Shown here piece by piece: positions 8,102 to 17,021 of a stretch of 45,135 nt of DNA. Within the stretch, counting starts at the first letter, position 1; the number at the start of each line of letters is the position of its first letter. The translations under genes were made by a program, and so were the position numbers. This DNA comes from Opitutia bacterium (GTDB taxonomy: Bacteria > Verrucomicrobiota > Verrucomicrobiia > Opitutales > Opitutaceae): the NCBI GenBank assembly GCA_947458705.1, contig CANHAH010000007.1, forward strand, positions 1 to 45,135. The letters are read 5' to 3'. The notes under the pieces are model-generated. The model saw only the letters and a list, made by a program, of their open reading frames with translations. It did not search any database and was not told where the DNA came from.

Positions 8102-10731
8102 GCTTCATTTTAAAAATGGCGTGGCGAGATTCGAGGGCTTCGCGGCGACGATTGTTGCTTTATTCTTTGTCCGTGGTGCTCGGTATCGCAGCGCTCGTCG
8201 CAATCGGCTCGTTCACGGTTAATCTGAAGCAAGCTATAGATGATCAAGCGAAGGGATTGCTCGGCGCGGATCTCGTGGTGACCTCGCGTACGGCTTTTAG
8301 CGAGTCGGTGCTCACGTACACCGCGGGGATCGGGGGCGAACGATCGCGCGTGCGCGAGTTTTCTTCAATGTTGGTATTCACTACGGCCAATGACGCCACG
8401 AGGCTAGTCCAGGTACGTGCGGTTGAGCCAAATTTTCCATTCTATGGAGAATTTGAAACGGCTCCCGCTGGCGCCGCCGCAGAGTTGCAGGCCGGAAGGC
8501 CAGTAGTAGTTTTAGAGGAGACACTACTCACGCAATTTGGCGTGAAAGTCGGTGACATGGTGAAACTCGGCCAAGGTACGTTTACGATCGCGGGGGCAAT
8601 CTTGAAGGTGCCCGGTGAGGCGGCGGCGATTGCGACCTTTGCACCTCGAGCGTACGTACCACTCGGGCTTTTAACGAAGACCGGACTCATGAATCGTGAG
8701 AGCATCACCCAGCACCGTCTGTTGATCAAACTACCTGAGGGGCAAGACGCGGAGGCTGTGGAGCGCGTGATGAAATCAAAATTTGCGAGTGAACGCCTTT
8801 CATTTTCCACGGTGGCGGAACGCAAGCGTAACCTCGGAGCGGCGCTGACCAACATCGAAGCTTTTCTCAATCTAGTGGGTTTTGTAGCGCTATTTCTCGG
8901 TGCTATCGGAGTTGCTAGTGCGATTCACGTCTATGTGCGCCAAAAGATTGCGACGGTTGCGGTGCTACGCTGCCTCGGGGCGACTGCGGCGCAGAGTTTT
9001 TCCGTGTATGTCGTGCAAGGCATCGGGCTTGGCATGTTTGGCGCGGCCATCGGGGCAGCGCTCGGGATCATCTTGCAGCTGTTGTTGCCCGTCGTTTTGC
9101 AGGGAGTCTTACCCCTTGATGTGAATTTTTTCATCGCGTGGTCGGCTGTTGGTCGTGGTTTGGGTGCGGGTTTGCTGATTTGTTTTTTATTCACACTTTT
9201 GCCGTTGCTGGCCGTACGGCGAGTATCGCCGCTTGTTGCGTTGCGCTCGGCGTTCATCGAGCGTACCGGTGCAGCCACCGATCCGTGGCGCATTATTTTG
9301 GGCGTACTGATTCTCGCGGCGGTCACGGGCTTCGCTTATTGGCAAACGCGCAGCTGGCGCATCGGGCTCGGTTTCACTGGGATGCTTGTAGTAGGTTTTG
9401 GTGTGCTGGCCGGACTCGCGCAGGTCGTGGCATGGGCCGCACGGCGTTTCACCCCACGGAGTTTGCCTTACGTCGTGAGGCAAGGGATCGCGAATTTGCA
9501 CCGGCCTAATAATCGCACGGTCTTGTTGTTGCTCTCGCTGGGATTGGGAACGTTTTTGATTCTCACGCTCTACCTCACGCGCACGACTTTGCTTAACCAA
9601 GTCGATCTCGCGGGCGAGGGCGCCCGGCCTAATTTGTTATTTTTCGACATTCAGGATGACCAAATCGAGTCGTTTAAGAAAATCGCCGCAGAGCAAAATG
9701 CCCCCGTCATTCAATCGGCGCCGATTGTGACGATGAAAATTTCTGCGCTCAAAGGCCGTCCTGTGGATGAACTCATGCGTGAGCGTGAGGCCTCGCGCTC
9801 GACGGCATTTGCAATCGAAAGTGACGCAGAAAAAAATAACCAACGCCGTCCCGCAGCCGGATCGCGTAGCGAGTCTAACGGGCGTGGCGGATTGCGTCTA
9901 TCGGGTGGAATGCTCGGGCGCGAGTATCGCTCGACCTATCGCGCTAAGCTCTCGGGTACGGAGCGGTTAGTCGCTGGAAAATTCGAAGGTCAGGTGCCGC
10001 CGGGCGCGGCGGTCGTGCCAATCTCGGTTGAGGAAAGTTTTCTAAAAAATCTACAACTCGCGCTCGGCGACGAGATTGAGTGGGACGTGCAGGGTGTGCC
10101 CGTGCGCACCAAAGTAACGAGTGTGCGAGCCGTCGAGTGGCGACGACTCGACTCTAATTTTTTCGTGGTGTTTCCCGAAGGTGCGATCGAGGCGGCTCCG
10201 AAGACGTTTGTGGCAGCGCTTCGAGCCGCGAGTCCGGCGGTTTCTGCGCAGACGCAACGCGCCCTCGTAGCCGCGTTTCCTAATATCTCGGCCATCGACC
10301 TCGCGCTGATTTTGCAGGCGTTAGACAGTATTTTTTCGAAGGTGGCTTTTGTGATCCAGTTCATGGCGCTCTTCACGGTATTCACCGGCGTGATAGTACT
10401 CGTTGGCGCGGTGCTCAACGGGCGTTATCAACGGATCCGCGAGACCGTATTACTCCGCACCCTCGGAGCGACGAGGCGCCAGCTCGTGCAAATCCAACTG
10501 GTGGAATACTCGATTCTCGGCGTGCTTGCAGCCGTCGTCGGCGGCGGGTTGTCAGTCGCGGGTAACGCCTTAATCGCACATTTTGTGTTTAAGATTTCTC
10601 CCGTGGCGCCGCCTTTGCTTATCCTTGGCGCGGTCGCGGCAGCGGCGGCGGTTACGGTGGTCACAGGTTTAGTGACGGGGCGCGGCGTCACGGATTATCC
10701 GCCGTTGGAAATCTTGCGTCAGGAAACTTGA
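8098..10731 (+). CDS. Large FtsX-family ABC permease, YbbP type
   Basis: The 877-aa protein has the ten-helix plan of YbbP-like permeases. One helix lies near the N-terminus (about 21-41), followed by a large periplasmic domain. A three-helix FtsX core lies at about 253-370, two to three further helices at about 398-500, a second periplasmic domain at about 505-745, and a final three-helix FtsX core at about 750-860. Both cores contain the conserved VAVLRCLGAT / VLLRTLGATRRQ cytoplasmic segment. It pairs with the upstream ATPase through a 4-bp start/stop overlap. The substrate is unproven; lipoprotein or lipid handling in the envelope is suggested only by the class and by the tesA neighbour. 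The segment around residues 560-610 is basic and low in complexity. Confidence 0.88.
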   Translation: MSFILKMAWRDSRASRRRLLLYSLSVVLGIAALVAIGSFTVNLKQAIDDQAKGLLGADLVVTSRTAFSESVLTYTAGIGGERSRVREFSSMLVFTTANDATRLVQVRAVEPNFPFYGEFETAPAGAAAELQAGRPVVVLEETLLTQFGVKVGDMVKLGQGTFTIAGAILKVPGEAAAIATFAPRAYVPLGLLTKTGLMNRESITQHRLLIKLPEGQDAEAVERVMKSKFASERLSFSTVAERKRNLGAALTNIEAFLNLVGFVALFLGAIGVASAIHVYVRQKIATVAVLRCLGATAAQSFSVYVVQGIGLGMFGAAIGAALGIILQLLLPVVLQGVLPLDVNFFIAWSAVGRGLGAGLLICFLFTLLPLLAVRRVSPLVALRSAFIERTGAATDPWRIILGVLILAAVTGFAYWQTRSWRIGLGFTGMLVVGFGVLAGLAQVVAWAARRFTPRSLPYVVRQGIANLHRPNNRTVLLLLSLGLGTFLILTLYLTRTTLLNQVDLAGEGARPNLLFFDIQDDQIESFKKIAAEQNAPVIQSAPIVTMKISALKGRPVDELMREREASRSTAFAIESDAEKNNQRRPAAGSRSESNGRGGLRLSGGMLGREYRSTYRAKLSGTERLVAGKFEGQVPPGAAVVPISVEESFLKNLQLALGDEIEWDVQGVPVRTKVTSVRAVEWRRLDSNFFVVFPEGAIEAAPKTFVAALRAASPAVSAQTQRALVAAFPNISAIDLALILQALDSIFSKVAFVIQFMALFTVFTGVIVLVGAVLNGRYQRIRETVLLRTLGATRRQLVQIQLVEYSILGVLAAVVGGGLSVAGNALIAHFVFKISPVAPPLLILGAVAAAAAVTVVTGLVTGRGVTDYPPLEILRQET

Positions 10732-10802
10732 GTGGACCATGAGTTTTTTCCAATCGTGAGATTTTGCTCGGACCAAGCCGATGCTCTGCACAATTTAAAG
10801 GA

Positions 10803-11276
10803 ATGCGTTCTGTCGTCACGTTTCATTACACGCTCCGCGATCCTTCTGGCCAGGTGCTCGATACTTCGGGTGGCACTGCGCCTGTGACGTATCTTGAAGG
10901 GGCTGGTCAAATCATCGACGGACTCGATGAGCAATTGCGCGGCGTGGCTGCGGGCTTTAAGGGCCGCTTCACCGTGCTGGCGGCGAAAGCCTATGGCGAC
11001 CGTGATCCAGCTCAAGTGCAGCGCATAAAACGATCGCAGTTGCCTGTTGAGGGCGAACTTCATGTGGGCGATCAATTTCAGACCGACAGTGATCGTTTCG
11101 CTCCAGTCGTTACCATCGCCGGCATTGATGGTGACGAGGTTTTATTGGATGCGAATCACCCTCTGGCGGGGGTGGACCTTACCTTTGAGGTCGAAATCTT
11201 ATCGGTTCGCGCCGCGACGGAGGATGAATTAAGTCATGGTCACGCGCATGGCTCGGACGGCCACGCTTGCGGCTAA
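10803..11276 (+). CDS. SlyD-like FKBP-type peptidyl-prolyl isomerase
   Basis: A 157-aa protein with the SlyD plan. The FKBP part begins VTFHYTLRDPSGQVLDTS and continues with PVTYLEGAGQIIDGLDEQLRG. The inserted IF chaperone domain occupies about residues 65-120, and the second half of FKBP (DANHPLAGVDLTFEVEIL) closes the fold. The C-terminus is His-rich and ends HGHAHGSDGHACG, a likely nickel- or zinc-binding tail, shorter than in E. coli. SlyD acts in the cytoplasm as a folding catalyst and metallochaperone. The start at 10803 has AAAGGA just upstream; the track start at 10764 only adds an unconserved leader. It lies 71 bp after the YbbP-like gene and may be co-transcribed with it. Confidence 0.9.
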   Translation: MRSVVTFHYTLRDPSGQVLDTSGGTAPVTYLEGAGQIIDGLDEQLRGVAAGFKGRFTVLAAKAYGDRDPAQVQRIKRSQLPVEGELHVGDQFQTDSDRFAPVVTIAGIDGDEVLLDANHPLAGVDLTFEVEILSVRAATEDELSHGHAHGSDGHACG

Positions 11277-11350
11277 AGCGTATTGCGGGCGAGCTTGGTT
11301 TGTCGGTTGATCTCGGCGGGTCCTGTGTTTTTTTTGGAATTTGAAATTTA

Positions 11351-12091
11351 ATGAAAACTCTCGGCATCGATATCGGTGGGTCGGCACTCAAAGGAGCTCT
11401 TGTGGACACCACGACGGGCAAACTACTCTCGGAGCGGTTTCGCATCGATACTCCCGATACGCTCACTCCCAAGGAAATGGCCGGCGCGGTCAAAGCGATG
11501 ACGCAACATTTTAAGTGGAAAGGTCCTGTGGGCATCGGTTTCCCAGGGGTGATTCAAGGCTCGACGATTTGGACCTCAGCCAATCTCGATAAAAATTTTA
11601 TTGGTTGCGACGGGGCGAAGCTCTTCGGGCAGGCGACACGCTGCTCAATCGCAATGATCAACGATGCGGCTGCGGCCGGCGCGGCCGAGATGCGATACGG
11701 CGCGGGGCACGGCTTCATGGGTAAGGCATTGTTGCTGACGCTTGGAACGGGTGTCGGTTCATGTTTTTCTTATCAAGGTGTCATCACCGCTATGGAGCTT
11801 GGGCATTTTCCTTGGGGCAAACACGGCAAGTCGGCTGAAAAATTTCTCGCGGCTTCAGTGCTCGAACAGAAGAAATTATCTTGGAAAGAGTGGGGCGGAC
11901 GTCTGCGTGATTATGTGGCGATTCTTGAAAAATTATTTTGGCCGGAGTTAATCATCGTCGGTGGCGGCGTTAGCGCAGATCATGCTAAATTTTTTAAATA
12001 CATCAAACCCCGTGCGCGGCTTGTACCAGCGGAGTTTCTGAACAACGCCGGCATCGTCGGTGCGGCGCTCTGGGCTGCGGAGAGGAAGTGA
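11351..12091 (+). CDS. ppgK: ROK-family polyphosphate glucokinase-like kinase
   Basis: This 246-aa ASKHA kinase has the PPGK type of ROK fold. The phosphate-1 loop GIDIGGSALKGALVD is at residues 5-19, the segment VGIGFPGVIQG follows, the catalytic Asp sits in INDAAAAGAAE near residue 104, phosphate-2 LTLGTGVGS follows, and the adenosine motif is IVGGGVSADH. ELGHFPWG replaces the Zn-binding ExGH element of many ROK kinases, which is normal in PPGKs. Family members phosphorylate glucose using polyphosphate, sometimes ATP. Length is close to the usual 250-270 aa. The ATG at 11351 is followed directly by the conserved strand, so the start is secure. It precedes a second ROK-fold gene by 72 bp. 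Confidence 0.85.
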   Translation: MKTLGIDIGGSALKGALVDTTTGKLLSERFRIDTPDTLTPKEMAGAVKAMTQHFKWKGPVGIGFPGVIQGSTIWTSANLDKNFIGCDGAKLFGQATRCSIAMINDAAAAGAAEMRYGAGHGFMGKALLLTLGTGVGSCFSYQGVITAMELGHFPWGKHGKSAEKFLAASVLEQKKLSWKEWGGRLRDYVAILEKLFWPELIIVGGGVSADHAKFFKYIKPRARLVPAEFLNNAGIVGAALWAAERK

Positions 12092-12163
12092 TTTTTTTAG
12101 GTACGGTCGGGAAAATCTCTTCCCAATTTCGCAGGGGGTGAGCTAACGTGCGCGCCTGACTAT

Positions 12164-13564
12164 ATGCTGTCTGTTGCGCCCAAACTTCGTCCCGTCCTTG
12201 ATCCCAATTTTTTGCCAGCTGCGCTTTGGCAACGCGCTTATTGCGCGCTTGTGGCCAAGGATCCCGGCTCGCGGCCATTTGTGATCGTGCTCGAGCGCAA
12301 AGATGGATCGGTGTTTCGTCATGAAAGTCGCGTGTTGGCTGCGAATCATCCTGCGGGCGTACTCACGCTGACGTACGCCGAACGACTTCTTAAGTTTTTA
12401 TTGTGGATGAAGGGTGGCCCACGCGTGTTAATTGCTGGGGCCGATGAGATCGCGGTGGCGCTTTCGAAAATTTATGCGCCTAGCGGTACGCGTGCTTTTG
12501 ATTGTGAGTTTATGGGAATAAAAATTTTCGACCGGGCGTTTTCGGTCGAAGCGGTAAGCTGGGAAAATCTACCAGAGACCCGCGAGACGAGTCTGCCGAT
12601 GGGTCGAAATCTAGACGGTTGTCGGATTGGTTTCGATCTCGGTGGGAGCGACCGGAAGGCTTCGGCGCTGATTGATGGCGAAGTGGTTTTCTCGGAGGAA
12701 ATCGCCTGGGATCCTTATTTCCAAAAAGACCCGTCTTATCATATAGAAGGCGTTAATGATTCATTGAAGCGAGCGGCGGCGCATTTGCCGCGTGTGGACG
12801 CGATCGGGGGGAGTGCGGCTGGTGTTTATGTGAGCAACGAAGTCCGTGCGGCGTCTTTGTTTCGCGGCGTTTCATCGAGCGATTTTGAACAACATATCCG
12901 CCGAATGTTTTTCACTTTGCAGGAGCGCTGGGGTGGGGTGCCGTTTGAGGTCGTAAACGATGGTGAAGTCACCGCGCTAGCGGGTGCGATGTCGATGAAC
13001 GATAACGCGGTGCTAGGCGTCTCGATGGGTACGAGTCAGGCGGGCGGTTACGTGACACCGTCAGGCAACATCACACCGTGGCTCAATGAGCTCGCGTTTG
13101 CACCGATTGATTATCGGCTGGATGCGCCCCGCGATGAGTGGTCGGGCGACATCGGTTGTGGCGTACAGTATTTTTCGCAACAAGGGGTGGGGCGACTCGC
13201 GGCGCAGGCCGGTTTTAATTTTCCGGCAACGTTGCCGTTGCCGGAGCAGTTGATCGCGGTACAAACGGCGATGAAGGTCGGCGATGCCCGGGCGCGTGCG
13301 ATTTATGAAAGCATCGGCGTGTGCTTCGGTTACGCGATCGCCCATTATGCGAATTTTTATGAAGTGAGGAATTTACTTGTGCTTGGGCGTGTGACCTCGG
13401 GTGACGGCGGGGAAATTATTTTGGAACGAGCAGGCGCAGTCTTGTTCGCGGAGTTTCCTGAGTTGGCGGAAACGATCCAGTTACGCACGCCGGATGAAAA
13501 AAATAAACGTCATGGTCAGGCGACGGCGGCGGCGAGTTTGCCGACGCGACGCGCCGCACGATGA
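12164..13564 (+). CDS. ROK-family protein with N-terminal extension, substrate unknown
   Basis: A 466-aa protein in two parts. Residues 1-150 have no fold I can name but carry a motif-like stretch LTYAERLLKFLLWMKGG. From residue 150 a ROK/ASKHA kinase fold begins: phosphate-1 IGFDLGGSDRKASALIDG (155-172), a conserved VDAIGGSAAGVYVSNEVRAASLFRG block around 211-235, the catalytic-Asp segment VVNDGEVTALAG (263-274, Asp266), and phosphate-2 GVSMGTSQAGGYV (285-297). The ROK zinc-binding cysteine cluster is not evident. It is about 200 aa longer than a sugar kinase. The last 4 bp overlap the FAD oxidoreductase start, so the two are coupled. I would call it a sugar-kinase-fold protein of unknown substrate, perhaps acting on a carbohydrate phosphate. 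Confidence 0.7.
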   Translation: MLSVAPKLRPVLDPNFLPAALWQRAYCALVAKDPGSRPFVIVLERKDGSVFRHESRVLAANHPAGVLTLTYAERLLKFLLWMKGGPRVLIAGADEIAVALSKIYAPSGTRAFDCEFMGIKIFDRAFSVEAVSWENLPETRETSLPMGRNLDGCRIGFDLGGSDRKASALIDGEVVFSEEIAWDPYFQKDPSYHIEGVNDSLKRAAAHLPRVDAIGGSAAGVYVSNEVRAASLFRGVSSSDFEQHIRRMFFTLQERWGGVPFEVVNDGEVTALAGAMSMNDNAVLGVSMGTSQAGGYVTPSGNITPWLNELAFAPIDYRLDAPRDEWSGDIGCGVQYFSQQGVGRLAAQAGFNFPATLPLPEQLIAVQTAMKVGDARARAIYESIGVCFGYAIAHYANFYEVRNLLVLGRVTSGDGGEIILERAGAVLFAEFPELAETIQLRTPDEKNKRHGQATAAASLPTRRAAR

Positions 13565-14586
13565 AGCCTAAGGTCGCAGCGGCAGAGGTGTTGATCGTCG
13601 GGCAAGGGGTCGCGGGAACTTTGCTCGCTTGGGAATGCGAGCGGGCTGGCATTCCGTTTATGTTGGCGGCTGGAGCCGAGGGCGTACCGGCGATGGTTTC
13701 TCGTATGGCCGCAGGTATCATTAATCCTGTAACGGGAAGAAGGTTGGTAAAAAGTTGGCGCATCGAAGCGGCGTTGCCGGTGGCGAGGGCGGCGTACTTT
13801 GAGATCGAGTCGGCCTGGGGTGTGAAGGTCTGGCGTGAAATGCGGGTGCGACGCATTTTTCAGGATGAGCGTGAGCGACGTACGGGTGCGGAGAAGACGG
13901 CGCGCGGGGAGTTGGCTCCGTATGCAGTGGTTGCGGAGACAGACGGACTTTGGATCGAAGGAGCTGCGCGCGTGGATCTGCCGCAGTTATTAGCGTCGGC
14001 GCAGGAGCGTTGGACGCGGGCAGGGCGTTGGCGCCTAGAGACGGTCAATCTGATGGTGGAAACCACGAGGTACAATCTTGTGGTAGATTGCCGTGGGTTG
14101 GCCGGTGCGCTGGACCCTGCATGGGCGATGGTTCCGTGGGAATTTTCCAAGGGTGAGACGATTGAGTTAGCGGTGTCGCATTTGCCCGCGGACGAGATTC
14201 GCAATTCAGGTCATTGGCTATTGCCTGTAGGCAAGGGAGCGGCCTGGTGCGGCGCGACGCATTCACCTGGGGTGGTGGACGCGACCCCGACTTTAGATGC
14301 GCGCAAGATATTAGAAAGCAGCGCCGCTCAACTGCTTCGAGGACAGCATTACACAGTCACCGGACACACGGCGGGTGTGCGGGTCAATTTACCCGATCGA
14401 CATCCAGTCGCGGGCAGGCATCCGACGGTGGCGCGTTTGGGTTTGCTCAACGGTCTTGGAGCTAAGGGAGCTTTGCTCGCGCCGATGTTGGCTAGGCAAT
14501 GGATCAATCATTTGGCGGAGGGCGTGCCTTTTGATGCCGCCATTGATGTTGCTCGTTTTGCGACTTCACATCGCGGATCGCCTTAA
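13561..14586 (+). CDS. FAD-dependent oxidoreductase, DAO/glycine-oxidase type
   Basis: The 341-aa protein opens with a dinucleotide-binding strand and glycine loop (VLIVGQGVAGTLLAWECERAG, G14-x-G16-x-x-G19), followed by SRMAAGIINPVTGRR, a stretch seen in D-amino-acid-oxidase-fold proteins after the FAD loop. The C-terminal motif TAGVRVNLPDRHPVAGRHP then GLLNGLGAKGALLAP closes the FAD site. It is probably a flavin oxidoreductase acting on an amine or amino acid. No thiamine genes adjoin it, so ThiO is not supported. It shares 4 bp (ATGA) with the ROK-family gene upstream. A 272-bp AT-richer gap follows; a 6-bp stem there (CTTGGG / CCCAAG) has no T-run and I do not call it a terminator. Confidence 0.8.
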   Translation: MKPKVAAAEVLIVGQGVAGTLLAWECERAGIPFMLAAGAEGVPAMVSRMAAGIINPVTGRRLVKSWRIEAALPVARAAYFEIESAWGVKVWREMRVRRIFQDERERRTGAEKTARGELAPYAVVAETDGLWIEGAARVDLPQLLASAQERWTRAGRWRLETVNLMVETTRYNLVVDCRGLAGALDPAWAMVPWEFSKGETIELAVSHLPADEIRNSGHWLLPVGKGAAWCGATHSPGVVDATPTLDARKILESSAAQLLRGQHYTVTGHTAGVRVNLPDRHPVAGRHPTVARLGLLNGLGAKGALLAPMLARQWINHLAEGVPFDAAIDVARFATSHRGSP

Positions 14587-14754
14587 TCTTGGGTTTTCGG
14601 TTCCAAATTCCCAAGGGCAGTTATCGTCTTTTAGGCTAACTTTCGTGCAACTTTTGATAAGCGTTGGTGTTGTGTTAACGTACCGCGAGCGCTTCCCAAT
14701 CCCGACATCAGTTTCTTGACTTATATCAGCAGTCGCTGGCGCTGATTTTTGGGT

Positions 14755-14784
14755 TTGGTCACACCGACCGCACGCCATTATATT
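14755..14784 (+). promoter_or_regulatory. Weak promoter candidate for the efflux operon
   Basis: TTGGTC at 14755-14760 and TATATT at 14779-14784, 18 bp apart, lie about 75 bp before the adaptor start, in the only AT-rich gap of this part of the window. The -35 matches consensus at four of six positions and the -10 at five. No clear Shine-Dalgarno precedes ATG 14859. Confidence 0.25.
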
Positions 14785-14858
14785 TCATTTTGGGGCATGT
14801 GTAGCTTGCCTAGTGGTCGTCGTTTTTTCATTTTTAACTTATATACCTATTTGATAAC

Positions 14859-16223
14859 ATGAACGCATCTGTCCTCGCGCCTGTCGCCGTCAAAAAATCT
14901 AAAACGAAATATATCGTTATTGGCGCCCTTTTGCTTGTCATCGGCCTAGGGGCCGCGGCTTATTTTAAAAACAAAAAGGCCGATATAGGCCAAGTTGTCA
15001 CAGTCGAAAAAGCTGTGGTTAAGACCATTACGCAGCTCGTCACTGCCACGGGTAAAATTCAGCCCGAGACGGAAGTTAAAATTTCCCCTGAGGTCGCCGG
15101 TGAAATCATCGCCATCCCCGTAATCGAGGGGCAGACGATCAAGAAGGGCACGCTACTGGTTAAGATTAAGCCCGACACTTATCAGGCGCAACTCGAGCAA
15201 CAAGAGGCTGCTCTCGCCTCCGCCAAAGCCACCGCCGTCCTCGGCAAAGCCCAACTCATGAAGGCTAGCCAAGATTTCGCCCAATCTGAGGAGTTGCATA
15301 AGAAAAACCTCATCTCCGAGTCGGATTATACGGCCACCAAAACTCTTCTCGAAGTCGCCCAAGCCAACGTCGAAAATTATCAGGCGCAGATTCGCCGCAC
15401 TGAAGCTTCCCTTAGTCAATCCCGCGACCAACTTAACAAAACTACCATTTATGCGCCCATGGATGGGTCCATTAGTTCCCTGACCAGCGAAGTCGGTGAG
15501 CGCGTCGTGGCCCAAAGCAGTTTCACCGGCACCGAAATCATGCGTGTGGCCGATCTCACTAATATGGAAGTTCGAGTAAAGGTTAACGAAAACGACATCG
15601 TTAATGTGAAGATCGGTGATAAAACCGTGATCTCCATCGATGCCTTTCCTGGCCGCAAATTTGCCGGATCCGTCTATGAAATCTCCAGTTCGGCTCAAGG
15701 TGCAGGGGGTTCTGGCGCCGGATCCAATCAGATGCTTAACACCGATGAAGTGACGAACTTCCTGGTAAAAATCCGCATCGCTGATCGTGATATTAAACTC
15801 CGCCCCGGCATGAGCGCGACCGTCGACATCGAAACGCAGACGGTTGAAAATGTCATTTCCGTTCCGGTGCAAAGCGTCACTGTCCGTGCCGCCGGTGGTA
15901 AAACCTCAGAAGATCTCCAGAAAGAAAAAGCCAAGGAAACCCGCGAGAAATCTGGCAACGACCTCGACGTTGCTAACGAGCGTGAAGAAGCCCGTCGTAA
16001 CAAAGTAAAACTCGACCGCGTGGTCTTCGTAAAAAAAGGCGACATCGTCGAACTCCGTAAAGTCGAGACTGGCATCGCGGACAACATCTCCATCGAAATC
16101 AAAAGCGGCGTGAAATCCGGCGAAGATATTGTCTCAGGCAGTTACGCAGCCCTCACCCGCAAACTCAAAGACGGCGCCAAGGTCCAGCTCGAGAAACCCA
16201 AGAGTGAAGAGGACAAGAAATAA
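14859..16223 (+). CDS. Efflux periplasmic adaptor, MacA-like (HlyD/RND MFP family)
   Basis: A 454-aa membrane-fusion protein. One N-terminal helix at about residues 20-36 anchors it in the inner membrane. A lipoyl half-motif follows (TGKIQPETEVKISPEVAGEI), then a long alpha-hairpin rich in Ala, Gln and Glu (about 105-190), the second lipoyl half (TTIYAPMDGSISSLTSEVGE), a beta-barrel region, and a membrane-proximal domain with PGMSATVDIETQ. An unusually charged Lys/Glu insertion (about 345-390) and a Lys-rich tail are notable. It would link the ABC permeases encoded downstream to an outer-membrane TolC-type channel, for which I see no gene in the window. First gene of a four-gene operon. Confidence 0.9.
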   Translation: MNASVLAPVAVKKSKTKYIVIGALLLVIGLGAAAYFKNKKADIGQVVTVEKAVVKTITQLVTATGKIQPETEVKISPEVAGEIIAIPVIEGQTIKKGTLLVKIKPDTYQAQLEQQEAALASAKATAVLGKAQLMKASQDFAQSEELHKKNLISESDYTATKTLLEVAQANVENYQAQIRRTEASLSQSRDQLNKTTIYAPMDGSISSLTSEVGERVVAQSSFTGTEIMRVADLTNMEVRVKVNENDIVNVKIGDKTVISIDAFPGRKFAGSVYEISSSAQGAGGSGAGSNQMLNTDEVTNFLVKIRIADRDIKLRPGMSATVDIETQTVENVISVPVQSVTVRAAGGKTSEDLQKEKAKETREKSGNDLDVANEREEARRNKVKLDRVVFVKKGDIVELRKVETGIADNISIEIKSGVKSGEDIVSGSYAALTRKLKDGAKVQLEKPKSEEDKK

Positions 16224-16265
16224 TTTGGGCGCGGCCCTCGCTTTATTCGTCTCCGCCTCCACGCC

Positions 16266-17000
16266 ATGATTCCTTCACAAGTCCCCGCCGCCGGCCGCCT
16301 CACGCGCCCGGCTGGCCCTCTAGTCATCGACATCGCTGGCGTCACTAAGCTTTACGAAATGGGCGAAGAGACTATCCACGCCTTGCGCGGCGTTTCGGTT
16401 CAGATCCATCGCAACGAATACCTCGCGATCATGGGTCCTTCCGGCTCCGGTAAATCCACTCTCATGAATATGCTGGGTTGTCTCGATACGCCCACCGCTG
16501 GTCGTTACGAATTCAATGGGAAGAGCGTCGCCTCTATGATCGACGATGAACTTGCTGACATCCGTAACCGCGAGATCGGCTTTGTTTTTCAAACTTTCAA
16601 TCTCCTTCCGCGTTCTACCGCTTTGGCTAACGTCGAGTTGCCTCTCATATATGCAGGTTACGCGCCCGCCGAACGCCGAGCGCGCGCTATCCATGCTTTG
16701 GAAAACGTCGGCCTTGGTTCGCGCCTACATCACAAGCCTAACGAGCTCTCGGGCGGTCAACGCCAGCGCGTCGCTATCGCCCGAGCCCTCGTCAATTCGC
16801 CCTCGATCATACTCGCTGACGAGCCCACGGGTAATCTCGATTCTAAGACGGGCGTCGAAATCATGGCGCTCTTCGAGCAACTCTACGAGCAGGGTAACAC
16901 CTTGATCGTAGTCACCCACGAAGAAGACATCGCTCGCCACGCCCGACGTATTGTTCGCCTGCGCGATGGTCTAATCGAGAGTGATGGCTCGGTCTATTAA
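16266..17000 (+). CDS. ABC transporter ATPase, MacB type
   Basis: A 244-aa ATPase: Walker [10 protein letters not shown], the Q-loop in [12 protein letters not shown], signature [16 protein letters not shown], Walker [14 protein letters not shown] and the H-loop VTHE. Before the ABC core it has about 20 proline- and alanine-rich residues, then [22 protein letters not shown], the usual MacB/LolD opening. Unlike E. coli MacB, where ATPase and permease are one chain, it is a separate protein here. It lies 42 bp after the adaptor and 21 bp before the first permease. It energises the tripartite efflux assembly by cytoplasmic ATP hydrolysis. Confidence 0.93.
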   Translation: MIPSQVPAAGRLTRPAGPLVIDIAGVTKLYEMGEETIHALRGVSVQIHRNEYLAIMGPSGSGKSTLMNMLGCLDTPTAGRYEFNGKSVASMIDDELADIRNREIGFVFQTFNLLPRSTALANVELPLIYAGYAPAERRARAIHALENVGLGSRLHHKPNELSGGQRQRVAIARALVNSPSIILADEPTGNLDSKTGVEIMALFEQLYEQGNTLIVVTHEEDIARHARRIVRLRDGLIESDGSVY

Positions 17001-17021
17001 GTCGCGTTTCGCCCCGCTGAC

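Noticed and set aside
14588-14615. Stem CTTGGG/CCCAAG after the FAD oxidoreductase as a terminator
   Set aside because: The loop is 16 nt, the stem is short and no T-run follows.
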